Positions 55,721-64,000 of a stretch of DNA of 64,000 nucleotides are shown piece by piece. The notes under the pieces are model-generated. The model did not search any database. It was not told the origin of the DNA and worked only from the letters and a program-made list of their open reading frames with translations. Source of the stretch: Lachnospiraceae bacterium (GTDB lineage: Bacteria; Bacillota; Clostridia; Lachnospirales; Lachnospiraceae); contig CAAFXG010000389.1 of NCBI GenBank assembly GCA_900766925.1, positions 89,952 through 153,951 of the forward strand, given 5' to 3'. The position numbers and the translations under genes are program-made. Numbering within the stretch: position 1 is the stretch's first letter; the number at the start of each line of letters is the position of its first letter.

Positions 55721-55799
55721 GAGGAGGAACCATTATGAACGGAGTTCATAATTATGCATGGTTCCGACGACAGGCCGCCGAGTAAAACGAGGGGGCAAT
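55720..55799 (+). repeat. Tandem 80-bp repeat unit 1
   Basis: 80 bases identical to unit 2 except one position (G at 55741, A at 55829); the period is 88. Within it GGAACCAT (55726-55733) pairs with ATGGTTCC (55758-55765), and TATGAAC pairs with GTTCATA (55744-55750), giving a hairpin with a 3-base loop and a bulge. The single change falls in that loop. It is more GC-rich than its surroundings. Confidence 0.93.
55735..55785 (+). CDS. Micro-ORF 1 (16 codons)
   Basis: ATG with the strong site GAGGAGG 8 bases upstream, encoding MNGVHNYAWFRRQAAE, then TAA. The start codon lies inside the hairpin of the repeat unit. Its SD begins straight after the lipoprotein stop. Translation is plausible but unproven; it may be a leader peptide or a by-product of an RNA structure. 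Confidence 0.5.
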   Translation: MNGVHNYAWFRRQAAE

Positions 55800-55807
55800 A
55801 CAATTTT

Positions 55808-55887
55808 AGAGGAGGAACCATTATGAACAGAGTTCATAATTATGCATGGTTCCGACGACAGGCCGCCGAGTAAAACGAGGGGGCAAT
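55808..55887 (+). repeat. Tandem 80-bp repeat unit 2
   Basis: Second copy, separated from the first by 8 bases (ACAATTTT). It has the same hairpin with loop AGA in place of GGA, the same micro-ORF, and the same tail ACGAGGGGGCAAT. It ends 25 bases before the cheV start, so it is in the cheV leader if cheV is co-transcribed. Confidence 0.93.
55823..55873 (+). CDS. Micro-ORF 2 (16 codons)
   Basis: Encodes MNRVHNYAWFRRQAAE; it differs from micro-ORF 1 only by Arg for Gly at position 3. The same GAGGAGG site precedes it. The peptide is basic and aromatic with no signal sequence. Confidence 0.5.
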   Translation: MNRVHNYAWFRRQAAE

Positions 55888-55912
55888 TCATATTATACAA
55901 GGAGGATTACAT

Positions 55913-56827
55913 ATGGATACAAACATTTTACTTGAGAGTGGAACTAATGAATTGGAGGTTCTTGAATTTGTAATAAATGGTAACCATTATGGAATTAATG
56001 TTGAGAAAGTAAGAGAGATATTGCCTTATCAGGAAATTACTCCCGTACCTAATTCGCACCCATGCATTGAGGGTATTTTCATGCCAAGAGGGGAAATTAT
56101 TACTGTTATAGATTTATTCCAGACCTTAGGCTTCCCTAATAACGATAAGAAGAATAACTTCCTGATTATTACAAACTTTAATAATCTTAATATTGCATTT
56201 GATGTGCAGTCTGTTCTTGGTATTAACAGGGTTTCATGGTCTGATGTTATTAAGCCTGATGCTACAGTGAGCGGACCGGGAACAGGAATTGCAACCGGAA
56301 TAATCAAGAAGCTCAAGAATCTCCTTATTATTCTTGATTTTGAGAGAATTGTTGAGGGTATATGTCCGGAGACAAGCCTTAAGGTTTCACAGCTTGAGGG
56401 CTTTGAGACAAGAGAGAGAAATGAAATCCCTATCCTTGTAGCTGAGGATTCCCTTATGCTTTGTAAACTGATTCAGGATTCGCTTAACAAGGCGGGTTAT
56501 AATAAGCTTACAATCAAGAATAATGGACAGGAAGCATGGGATTATCTAGTAGAGCTTAAGAAAAATAATGGTGTTGAATATGGCGCCAAGTGTATTATCA
56601 CTGATATCGAGATGCCACAGATGGACGGACATCACCTGATTAAGCTGATAAGAGAAACAGAGGGACTTAAGCATTTGCCAATTATTATTTTCTCGTCGCT
56701 TATTAATGAAGACATGAAGAGAAAGGGTGAACTGCTCGGAGCCGATGCACAGATATCAAAACCTGAGATTGGTAAGCTTGTGGGAATACTTGATAAGCTC
56801 GTAGCAAGTCAGATTTATGATAAATAG
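55913..56827 (+). CDS. cheV: Chemotaxis protein CheV
   Basis: 304 residues: an N-terminal CheW-like adaptor (LEFVINGNHYGINVEKVREI, GIFMPRGEIITVIDLFQTLG) to about 150, then a receiver (PILVAEDSLMLCKLI, IITDIEMPQMDGHHL with phospho-Asp, IIIFSSLI and ISKPEI with the Lys). It couples receptors to CheA and tunes adaptation. No other chemotaxis genes are in the window. In principle it could serve a pilus- or flagellum-linked pathway. AAGGAGGA precedes the ATG. Confidence 0.95.
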   Translation: MDTNILLESGTNELEVLEFVINGNHYGINVEKVREILPYQEITPVPNSHPCIEGIFMPRGEIITVIDLFQTLGFPNNDKKNNFLIITNFNNLNIAFDVQSVLGINRVSWSDVIKPDATVSGPGTGIATGIIKKLKNLLIILDFERIVEGICPETSLKVSQLEGFETRERNEIPILVAEDSLMLCKLIQDSLNKAGYNKLTIKNNGQEAWDYLVELKKNNGVEYGAKCIITDIEMPQMDGHHLIKLIRETEGLKHLPIIIFSSLINEDMKRKGELLGADAQISKPEIGKLVGILDKLVASQIYDK

Positions 56828-56887
56828 TCTGTGACTATGAATCCCTTTTTATAGTGAATGATAGTGATTTGTTCAGAGGAATAATAC

Positions 56888-56958
56888 ATGGGGTTGCAGG
56901 AATATTCCGGCAACCCCATATAGATTGTAGGGAGGAACCCGATTGATGAAATCAATCG
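56888..56958 (+). promoter_or_regulatory. Two hairpins in the argD leader
   Basis: A long stem (ATGGGGTTGC at 56888-56897 with GCAACCCCAT at 56910-56919, enclosing GGAATATTCC) has no U-tract. The second is CGATTGAT/ATCAATCG (56940-56958) with loop GAA, just after GGGAGG at 56930-56935. They may be a weak terminator of cheV or a control element for argD. Confidence 0.55.
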
Positions 56959-56988
56959 AGTCAATACATATTAGCAAGAGGTGGAATT

Positions 56989-58200
56989 ATGAAATTACAG
57001 GACACAGGCAAAACAAAAGAAGAATTAAAGGAAATGTATAATACATATTTTTATGAGACCTTTAAGCGATTTGATTTTATTGCGGATGAAGGAGAGGGTT
57101 CATACATTATATCTGAGGACGGAACGAGATATCTGGATTTTATGGCAGGAATTGCCGTTAACTCAGCGGGTCATTGTAACAGGAGGGTTGTAGAAGCAAT
57201 TATTGAACAGTGCCAGTCTATGATGCATGCTTCAAATTATTTTTACACGGTTCCGCAGGTGATGACCGCAGAGCTTATCTGTAAATCCATCGATATGGAA
57301 AAGATTTATTTTCAGAATTCCGGTGCGGAAGCAAATGAGGTTATGATCAAATTAGCCCGCAAGTATGGTAAGGATAACTTCGGACCGAACAGATACAAGA
57401 TTGTTACTGCGTTAAACAGCTTTCATGGAAGAACACTCGGTACACTTGCCGCAACGGGGCAGCCTGATTCGCCAATACAGAATAACTACGATCCGCTTGT
57501 GCCGGGATTTACATATGCAGAGTTTAATAATCTTGAGTCCTTTAAGGCTGCTGTTGATGACGATACAATTGCTATAATGGTTGAACCGGTTCAGGGCGAA
57601 GGTGGCGTTATTCCTGCTACAAAGGAATTCCTTCAGGGGCTTAGAGAGTTATGTGATGAAAAGAATATGCTTCTTTTGTTTGATGAGGTTCAGACAGGTT
57701 GGGGCCGTACAGGAAGCCTGATGGCCTTCATGGGATATGGTGTCAGACCTGATGCAGTGAGTATGGCTAAGGCCATGGGTGGAGGAATGCCGATAGGTGC
57801 TATGTGTACAAGTAGTAAGCTCGCACTTACATTTGGACCGGGTGCACACGGAAGTACATTTGCGGGAAATCCTGTTGCATGTGCCGCAGCATATGCGCAG
57901 ATTACGGAAATAATTGATAACAAACTGCCGGAGAATTCAAGGATAATGGGAGAATATCTAAAGGAGAAACTTTCAAAGCTTCCGGGCATTAAGGAGGTTC
58001 GCGGACTTGGACTGATGGTAGGAGTTGAGTTTAATTCTGATATTGCAACAGAGGTCAAATATAATTCGGCTGATGAAGGTCTGTTAATTACTGCTGTAAG
58101 ACCATGTGTGATTCGTTTGGTTCCACCTTTGAATGTAACAAAAGAGGATTGTGATAAGGCGTTTGATATTTTGAATAGTGTTGTATCAAAATTGATATAA
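56989..58200 (+). CDS. argD: Acetylornithine aminotransferase
   Basis: 403-residue class III PLP aminotransferase. Motifs: NSGAEANEVMIKLARKYG, NSFHGRTLGTLAATGQ, LLLFDEVQTGWGRTGS and the PLP Lys in SMAKAMGGGMPIGAM. It forms N-acetylornithine in arginine synthesis; family members may also act on succinyl-diaminopimelate. AAGAGGTGG precedes the ATG. It is away from other arg genes, and ArgR (33251) may control it. Confidence 0.93.
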   Translation: MKLQDTGKTKEELKEMYNTYFYETFKRFDFIADEGEGSYIISEDGTRYLDFMAGIAVNSAGHCNRRVVEAIIEQCQSMMHASNYFYTVPQVMTAELICKSIDMEKIYFQNSGAEANEVMIKLARKYGKDNFGPNRYKIVTALNSFHGRTLGTLAATGQPDSPIQNNYDPLVPGFTYAEFNNLESFKAAVDDDTIAIMVEPVQGEGGVIPATKEFLQGLRELCDEKNMLLLFDEVQTGWGRTGSLMAFMGYGVRPDAVSMAKAMGGGMPIGAMCTSSKLALTFGPGAHGSTFAGNPVACAAAYAQITEIIDNKLPENSRIMGEYLKEKLSKLPGIKEVRGLGLMVGVEFNSDIATEVKYNSADEGLLITAVRPCVIRLVPPLNVTKEDCDKAFDILNSVVSKLI

Positions 58201-58257
58201 AAGGGTAGATTTATATAAAAATAATAATCATTTGGGATATAAATTACGGAGGCAGAT

Positions 58258-59637
58258 ATGGAAAGAAAGAATGCATGGACAACATATGATGAACAGGAGC
58301 TTGACTCCCTTGAAGAACTTAGTAGGGGTTATCTGGATTTCCTTAACAAGGGTAAAACCGAAAGAGAGTGTGTAAAACAGATTGTAGCTATGGCAGATGC
58401 AAAAGGTTATAAGAATCTTGCTGATATAATTAACTCAGATGAACAGCTAAAACCGGGAGATAAGGTATACAATGTCTGTATGGGGAAAACGGTTGCCATG
58501 TTCAGAATAGGTACTGAGGACTTGAGTAATGGCATGAATATTCTGGGTGCCCACATTGACTCTCCGCGTATGGATGTAAAACAGAATCCGCTTTATGAGA
58601 ATGGTGATTTTGCATATCTGGATACTCATTATTATGGTGGTATTAAAAAGTATCAGTGGGTTGCACTTCCACTTGCAATTCACGGCGTAGTTGCTAAGAA
58701 GGACGGCAGTGTAACTGAAATCTGTATAGGCGAAAAAAAGGGTGATCCGGTATTTTGTGTATCTGATTTGTTGATTCATCTTGCAGGTGAACAGATGGAG
58801 AAGAAGGCAAACAAGGTAATTGAGGGTGAGAATCTTGATATTCTCTTTGGAAGCAGAAAGCTTTCCGGTGAAGATAAGGACGCTGTTAAGCAGAGTGTTT
58901 TGCAGCTCCTTAAGGATAAATATGATATGGAAGAGGAAGACTTCATTTCTGCAGAACTTGAGGTTGTTCCTGCCGGTGAGGCAAGAGAAGCAGGTATTGA
59001 CAGGAGCATGATTATGGCATATGGGCAGGATGACAGAGTATGTGCATATACATCGCTGGTTGCCATGCTTGATGTGGAGGATTCAAAGAAGACTACATGC
59101 TGTCTGCTTACCGATAAGGAAGAAATCGGCAGTGTAGGTGCTACGGGAATGCGCTCAATGTTTTTTGAAAATACGGTTGCAGAGATTATGAATTCAATGG
59201 GAGAATTTAACGAGCTGGCTCTAAGAAGATGTCTTGCTAATTCAAGGATGCTTTCATCGGACGTTAATGCTGCATATGACCCGTTGTTTGCAAGTGCATT
59301 CGATAAGAATAACGCATCATATTTTGGCAGAGGAGTTGTGTTTAGCAAGTTTACAGGCTCCAGAGGTAAATCCGGTTCAAATGATGCGAATGCAGAGTAT
59401 ATTGCAAGTATCAGAAAAATGATGGATGACAACAATATTTGTTATCAGACTGCTGAGCTTGGAAAGGTTGATGTAGGCGGAGGCGGAACTATTGCATACA
59501 TCCTTTCCTTATATGGTATGGAAGTAATAGATTGCGGAGTTGCTGTTTTAAATATGCATGCACCTTGGGAGGTTACTTCCAAGGCTGACGTATATGAGGC
59601 GATGAAGGGCTACAGAGTATTTTTGAGAGAGGCATAA
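58258..59637 (+). CDS. M18 family aspartyl/general aminopeptidase
   Basis: 459-residue cocatalytic zinc aminopeptidase. Motifs: LGAHIDSPRMDVKQ (first His and Asp), THYYGGIKKYQWV, LLTDKEEIGSVGATGM (Glu pair), LSSDVNAAYDP and the final His in LNMHAPWEVTSKADVYE. It removes N-terminal residues from cytosolic peptides. ACGGAGGC precedes the ATG. The following gene starts one base after the stop. Confidence 0.94.
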   Translation: MERKNAWTTYDEQELDSLEELSRGYLDFLNKGKTERECVKQIVAMADAKGYKNLADIINSDEQLKPGDKVYNVCMGKTVAMFRIGTEDLSNGMNILGAHIDSPRMDVKQNPLYENGDFAYLDTHYYGGIKKYQWVALPLAIHGVVAKKDGSVTEICIGEKKGDPVFCVSDLLIHLAGEQMEKKANKVIEGENLDILFGSRKLSGEDKDAVKQSVLQLLKDKYDMEEEDFISAELEVVPAGEAREAGIDRSMIMAYGQDDRVCAYTSLVAMLDVEDSKKTTCCLLTDKEEIGSVGATGMRSMFFENTVAEIMNSMGEFNELALRRCLANSRMLSSDVNAAYDPLFASAFDKNNASYFGRGVVFSKFTGSRGKSGSNDANAEYIASIRKMMDDNNICYQTAELGKVDVGGGGTIAYILSLYGMEVIDCGVAVLNMHAPWEVTSKADVYEAMKGYRVFLREA

Positions 59638-59638
59638 T

Positions 59639-62600
59639 TTGTCTATGAATATAAGAGACAAGGCTACAAGAATAATATCGCTTGCCATGGCATTCCTTTT
59701 GGTATGCCTTTTTGGCGTGCCTGAGATTGGCAGCTTTGCAAAGGATTCATTTGTCTCGGGTTATATACAGACAATATATAATCAGAAAAATGGTATTGGA
59801 AGTAACGAGGTTACATGCTTGTACCAATCATCTTCGGGCTACATCTGGGTAGGTACCGATGGAGGACTGTATCGTTCAAACGGAGCAGAATTTCAGGGTA
59901 TTAATCTGTGGGATATGGCTAGGACTGATGTATATTCTATTAACTGTATTATACAGGACAGCGAAGGAAGAATGTGGATTGGTACGGATAATTATGGCCT
60001 TTTTTACATTGAAAGTGGTGAAAATTACCATCTTGAGAACGAGTATTACAGTGGAGTAAAGTCAATATATGATGTATGTGAGACAGAAGACGGAACTATA
60101 TTTGTTGCTGCAGAGAATGGACTATATACCTGTGATAAAAATGAAAATGGTGAAATGGTGCTTACCAAGGCAAAAGATGAGAGTATATCAGATAAAGTAT
60201 TTGTGGACATAGAAAAAAGAGGCAAATCAATCTGGGCAATTGACGGAAGTAATACGATATATGTTATCAGCAGCGACAGACTTCTTAACAGAATAGATAC
60301 ATCAGGTTATCTTGAGGATGAACCAAGCTGTATTGCAAATATTAACGACAATATTTTTGTGGGAACAAAGGGTGGAGTTGTTGTAAATTATGAAAGCAGA
60401 TCAAAACACGAAACATATTCTGTGACTGTTGAGGGAATTAACGGAATAATGCAGGATACAGCAGGAAGAATATGGGTATGTGCGGATAATGGTCTGGGAT
60501 ATCTTAACGGGAAGAATAAATTTATTAAAACAAACGATTGCCGGATTGATACATATCTTTCAGATATGATTCAGGATTATGAGGGTAATTACTGGATTGC
60601 TTCAACAAGAATGGGTGTGCTTTTGCTGAGCAAGAGTAAGTTTAATGATTACAATATGTATACAGGAATGCAGGAGACTATGGTTAATGCTGTGTATACA
60701 TATGGTAATAACCAATATATAGGAACTGATGATGGATTAATTATATATAACAACAAGAAGGAAAGAGTAAACAATGAATTGACGGATATGCTTACAGGTA
60801 TAAGTGTAAGACATATTATGGTTGATTCATATGGCACGATGTGGATTAGCACATACAGAAGGTACGGAATAGTTAAGGTTTCCAAGAATGGTAATATTGA
60901 TTATTATACGAGAAGTGCTAATTTACCGAGCTCAATAGTGAATAATTCCCTGGAATTATCTGACGGACGTATTGCTGTTGCAACATATGAAGGAATTGCA
61001 ATAATGAACCGTAAGGGTGATGTACAAATCAGTCTTACTGATTCAGACGGCCTGGAATACAGTAATATCACATGTATGTACCAGAATGAAAAAGGAAAGC
61101 TGTTCGCAGGGACAGATGGTGGAGGAATATATGTAATAGACATCGATAATGGCAGGGTAATTAATAATTACACTACCGAAAACGGTCTTAATTCAAATGT
61201 GGTTACTTCTATCAGGGAAGGCGAGCAGGGGCTCTGGATTGGAACTGATAATGGTCTGTGCTTTTATAATGAAGCCTTCAGGTCAATCAGCAATGTTGAA
61301 GTGTCAAACAGTATATATGACATATTGATATTTGGCGATAAGGTATGGGTTATCGGCTCCATGGGTGTTCTTTATTCATCAGAGGAGGATTTGTTGGGAA
61401 GTCAGGGTCTTTCAGAAAGATATCTGGATGTGAATGATGGATTGCTCAAGGATGTAAATACACTCGGCAAATCTTATATTGATGGTAAAGGAATTTTATA
61501 TGTTTGCTGTAATACTGGTATTTGTACCTTAGATACAAATAATATTTCCTATAACATGGTAGCCCCTAAAATTAAAGTTACAGCCGTAGACGTTGATGGA
61601 GTGACATATGAATTTGATGATCTTGTGGATGGACTTAAGATATCAAGTGATGTGACAAGAATTGCGATTGATTTTGCTGTTTTCAGCTATAGCAACAGAC
61701 AGAATATGCAGGTTGAATATTCACTGATTGGATTTGACGAAGAGCCAATTGTAATCAGCGGAAATGATTTAATGCAGGCCGTATACACGAATCTTGAGGG
61801 CGGTGAGTATAAGTTTGAAATAACCGCTCAAAATGGTGATGGAACTGAGTGTGAAAGTACCGTATCATTTATAATAGAAAAAGAACTGAGTATATTTGAA
61901 AACAGAATTGCAAGAATAATTTTTCTGATTGTAGTCGTTATTGGTTTAATTCTTATTGTTATAGGTGTCTTCAGATTAAAAAAGCTGCTGGCTGAGAAAA
62001 ACAGTGATCTGGAGAAAATGTCCCGGGAGCATGCTGATGCCATCAAATCAAGCAGTGCGAAAAACGATTATCTTGCCAACATGAGTAATGAAATAAAGAT
62101 TCCTATTAATGCCATCATGGTTAAGGCTGATGAGATTATAAAGGATATGGCTCCGTCGGACGCAAACCGGGAAAAGGTTGTAAGCATTTTTAATACAGGT
62201 AATGATATTCTGGAGAAGGTTGATGACATTATTCTGCTGGCTAAGATTGAGGCGGGAAGAGTTGAGGTAGTATCCGCTCCATATTCAATAGCTACAATTA
62301 TTTATGAGCTTTCAGAGGAAGCTGTTGCCAAAATAGGTGATAAGCCGGTTAAGTTTTTTGTAGAAATAGGGGAGAATGTTACAGACAGCGTAATTGGAGA
62401 TAGCGAAAAGGTTAAAGACATTGTCAGCCGTATGGTTGATAATGCTACAAAGTATACAAAGGAGGGCTCTATTACTCTTTCTGTTGACTGCTTTGAGCTT
62501 GCTGATAAGGTGCATCATGATATGGCTAATGTTGTATTTACTGTGTCTGATACAGGAATTGGAATACAGGAGGATAAGATAGACACTATTTTTGAGGTAT

Positions 62601-63937
62601 ATAACATCGCAGATAACATGAAGAACGGACTCCGCGCAGGAAATGGAGTCGGACTCGCAATTGCAAAGGGATATGCAGATTTACTGGATGGTGAAGTTGA
62701 GGTTGAAAGTGCATACGGCGCAGGTTCGACATTTTCATTATCTATTAATCAGAAAATTACTGATAAGGTTACAAACGGCAGGACCATTTCCAAAATTGAA
62801 GGTACAGTGTCCAAAGAAGCTGCGGACAAGCTGTGGCTGCCGGAGGTTAATGCTCTCGTTGTAGACGATGATGATGTAAGCAGGGAGGTATCTGTAAAAA
62901 CCTTATCACAGTTTGATATGAAGGTTGATTATGCTGAGTCAGGTGTAGCTGCCATAGATATGGTAATGAATCATTCATATGACGTGGTATTTATGGATTT
63001 ATCAATGCCTATAATGAATGGAATTGATGCCATGAAGGAAATAAGGGACTTAGAGGGTGATTTTTATTCGCTGTTGCCTATTATTTCCATGGATACAGAT
63101 GCGATTGAAGAAAATAAGGATAAGCTTATTGAGGCAGGATTTACTGACAGTTTACTGAAGCCAATAGATAGCAGGAGGGTTGCTGCAATATTAAAGGATT
63201 GTCTTTCAGGTGACAAGATAAAGGAACGCCCTAATGAGGCAGAGCCTTATGTAGTAAGCTCAAGGTACAGTGATGGACTGGCAAAATTAAATCAGTATCT
63301 TGAGGTTGAGGCTGCAATTGATAAGATTGGCGGAAGTATAGACGTATATAATAAGCTGGTTGTTGCATATTATAATCAGCATTCGGCGTCAATAGAAGAA
63401 CTATTTGAAAAATACGGCAAGGATGCAAGAGGCTTTAAAACTAAGATTCATGCGATAAGGACAGCATGTATCAATATTGGTGCATATAATCTTTCAAAGG
63501 AAGCATCTAAGATTGAAGCTGCAATTAATATAGGAAACCGTGATTATGTAAAGGACAATATAGAAGAATTTTCAGAGCATTTGCTCGAGATTCTGCTTGC
63601 CATTGCGGAATATATGGACTATATGGAGAGTGTTGCAGGGATGACGGATGAGGAGTATGCGAAGAAGAAGGAAGAAGAAATGACAAAAGAAGAATTGACA
63701 CAGACGGAGGATGACAAAGACACTTCTTCTGTTTCAATTGAACTTCTGGAGAATATAAAATATGCGGCTCTTGATAATGATTTTGATACCGTAGAAAAGA
63801 ATTTACACAGATTGTTGTCAGTCGAATATACAGGTGAGGACAGAGAATTTGTGCTTGTTCTCCGGGACATGATTATGGAGAAAAATATAGAAGGAATAGA
63901 TGAGCTTGTCACCACATATATGGATTTAAAGGTATAG
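59639..63937 (+). CDS. Hybrid two-component sensor with Reg_prop propeller, H-box His replaced by Asn
   Basis: 1432 residues, TTG start (GAGAGAGG six bases upstream; ATG 59645 is an alternative). Order: a signal segment; about twelve propeller repeats to residue 640 (GYIWVGTDGGLYRSNG, GLWIGTDNGLCFYN); a Y_Y_Y domain to 750; a membrane helix at about 757-778; and an HK domain whose H box reads YLANMSNEIKIPINAI, with Asn817 for His. The ATPase boxes are intact (MVDNATKYT, VSDTGIGI, GNGVGLAIAKGYADLL). A receiver with Asp1120 (VVFMDLSMPIMNG) is followed by an HPt domain (His1271, KIHAIRTACINIGA). The C-terminal ~100 residues are charged and helical. No AraC output domain is present. Confidence 0.9.
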   Translation: MSMNIRDKATRIISLAMAFLLVCLFGVPEIGSFAKDSFVSGYIQTIYNQKNGIGSNEVTCLYQSSSGYIWVGTDGGLYRSNGAEFQGINLWDMARTDVYSINCIIQDSEGRMWIGTDNYGLFYIESGENYHLENEYYSGVKSIYDVCETEDGTIFVAAENGLYTCDKNENGEMVLTKAKDESISDKVFVDIEKRGKSIWAIDGSNTIYVISSDRLLNRIDTSGYLEDEPSCIANINDNIFVGTKGGVVVNYESRSKHETYSVTVEGINGIMQDTAGRIWVCADNGLGYLNGKNKFIKTNDCRIDTYLSDMIQDYEGNYWIASTRMGVLLLSKSKFNDYNMYTGMQETMVNAVYTYGNNQYIGTDDGLIIYNNKKERVNNELTDMLTGISVRHIMVDSYGTMWISTYRRYGIVKVSKNGNIDYYTRSANLPSSIVNNSLELSDGRIAVATYEGIAIMNRKGDVQISLTDSDGLEYSNITCMYQNEKGKLFAGTDGGGIYVIDIDNGRVINNYTTENGLNSNVVTSIREGEQGLWIGTDNGLCFYNEAFRSISNVEVSNSIYDILIFGDKVWVIGSMGVLYSSEEDLLGSQGLSERYLDVNDGLLKDVNTLGKSYIDGKGILYVCCNTGICTLDTNNISYNMVAPKIKVTAVDVDGVTYEFDDLVDGLKISSDVTRIAIDFAVFSYSNRQNMQVEYSLIGFDEEPIVISGNDLMQAVYTNLEGGEYKFEITAQNGDGTECESTVSFIIEKELSIFENRIARIIFLIVVVIGLILIVIGVFRLKKLLAEKNSDLEKMSREHADAIKSSSAKNDYLANMSNEIKIPINAIMVKADEIIKDMAPSDANREKVVSIFNTGNDILEKVDDIILLAKIEAGRVEVVSAPYSIATIIYELSEEAVAKIGDKPVKFFVEIGENVTDSVIGDSEKVKDIVSRMVDNATKYTKEGSITLSVDCFELADKVHHDMANVVFTVSDTGIGIQEDKIDTIFEVYNIADNMKNGLRAGNGVGLAIAKGYADLLDGEVEVESAYGAGSTFSLSINQKITDKVTNGRTISKIEGTVSKEAADKLWLPEVNALVVDDDDVSREVSVKTLSQFDMKVDYAESGVAAIDMVMNHSYDVVFMDLSMPIMNGIDAMKEIRDLEGDFYSLLPIISMDTDAIEENKDKLIEAGFTDSLLKPIDSRRVAAILKDCLSGDKIKERPNEAEPYVVSSRYSDGLAKLNQYLEVEAAIDKIGGSIDVYNKLVVAYYNQHSASIEELFEKYGKDARGFKTKIHAIRTACINIGAYNLSKEASKIEAAINIGNRDYVKDNIEEFSEHLLEILLAIAEYMDYMESVAGMTDEEYAKKKEEEMTKEELTQTEDDKDTSSVSIELLENIKYAALDNDFDTVEKNLHRLLSVEYTGEDREFVLVLRDMIMEKNIEGIDELVTTYMDLKV

Positions 63938-63996
63938 GTTCAGATTAAAAAGAGTTTCTCAAACGCCTAAATTTATTAATTATATCAGGAGATAAA

Positions 63997-64000
63997 ATGA
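63997..64000 (+). CDS. Start of a gene cut by the right edge
   Basis: ATG at 63997 with AGGAGA 5 bases upstream. Only the first codon is inside the window, so nothing can be said of the product. Confidence 0.5.

Noticed and set aside
55720..55887. Known tandem riboswitch (c-di-GMP or glycine) before cheV
   Set aside because: The units have no recognisable conserved core of these classes, and the micro-ORF explains much of the conservation.
58776..59435. 219-codon open frame antisense to the M18 aminopeptidase
   Set aside because: Shadow of a strongly conserved coding frame; Ser/Leu-rich composition and no site upstream.

Overview
The window looks like chromosomal DNA of a low-GC, endospore-lineage Firmicute, most likely a Lachnospiraceae (Clostridia) member. 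The main reasons are the complete spoIIIAA-AH operon, the order nusB-xseA-xseB-ispA-dxs-tlyA-nadK-argR-recN-spoIVB-spo0A typical of Clostridia and Bacilli, strong AGGAGG ribosome binding sites, and low-complexity acidic and TPSDA-type linkers. This is inferred from gene content; no 16S gene is present. I see no phage, insertion sequence or CRISPR array.

Layout. (1) 1-20553: a type IV pilus locus read rightward: pilB (cut by the left edge), pilT, pilC, major pilin, prepilin peptidase, a PilM-PilN fusion, PilO, three minor prepilins, a 1003-residue protein with an atypical pilin-like N-terminus, and a 2005-residue exported protein. No secretin gene is seen, as expected for a monoderm. (2) 20564-38339: convergent efp, then spoIIIAA-AH, asp23/nusB, DNA repair and isoprenoid genes, nadK, argR, recN, spoIVB and TWO tandem spo0A-type genes. 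The first of these has a degenerate receiver domain. (3) 38377-47326: a disordered Arg-rich protein, small conserved proteins, a large acidic membrane protein next to hisH-hisF, a GNAT enzyme, an HPr-like protein without the active-site His, mtaB, a tRNA-Glu(CUC), a zinc-ribbon membrane protein and a SleC-like protein. Two palindromic repeats sharing a core act as terminators here. (4) 47503-51160: the SRP and ribosome operon ylxM-ffh-rpsP-khpA-rimM-trmD. (5) 51245-64000: two lipoproteins, an OmpR-type two-component system, a tandem 80-bp repeat whose two units each carry a 16-codon micro-ORF inside a hairpin, a lone cheV, argD, an M18 aminopeptidase, and a 1433-codon hybrid sensor protein whose H-box His is Asn.

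How the parts fit. The pilus operon encodes assembly, retraction, pilin processing and probably tip or adhesive components. The central block links mother-cell sporulation machinery (SpoIIIA channel, SpoIVB protease, Spo0A) with housekeeping genes. The best candidates for something undescribed are the tandem repeat/micro-ORF unit before cheV, the paired Spo0A paralogs, and the giant surface protein with its 1003-residue partner in the pilus operon.
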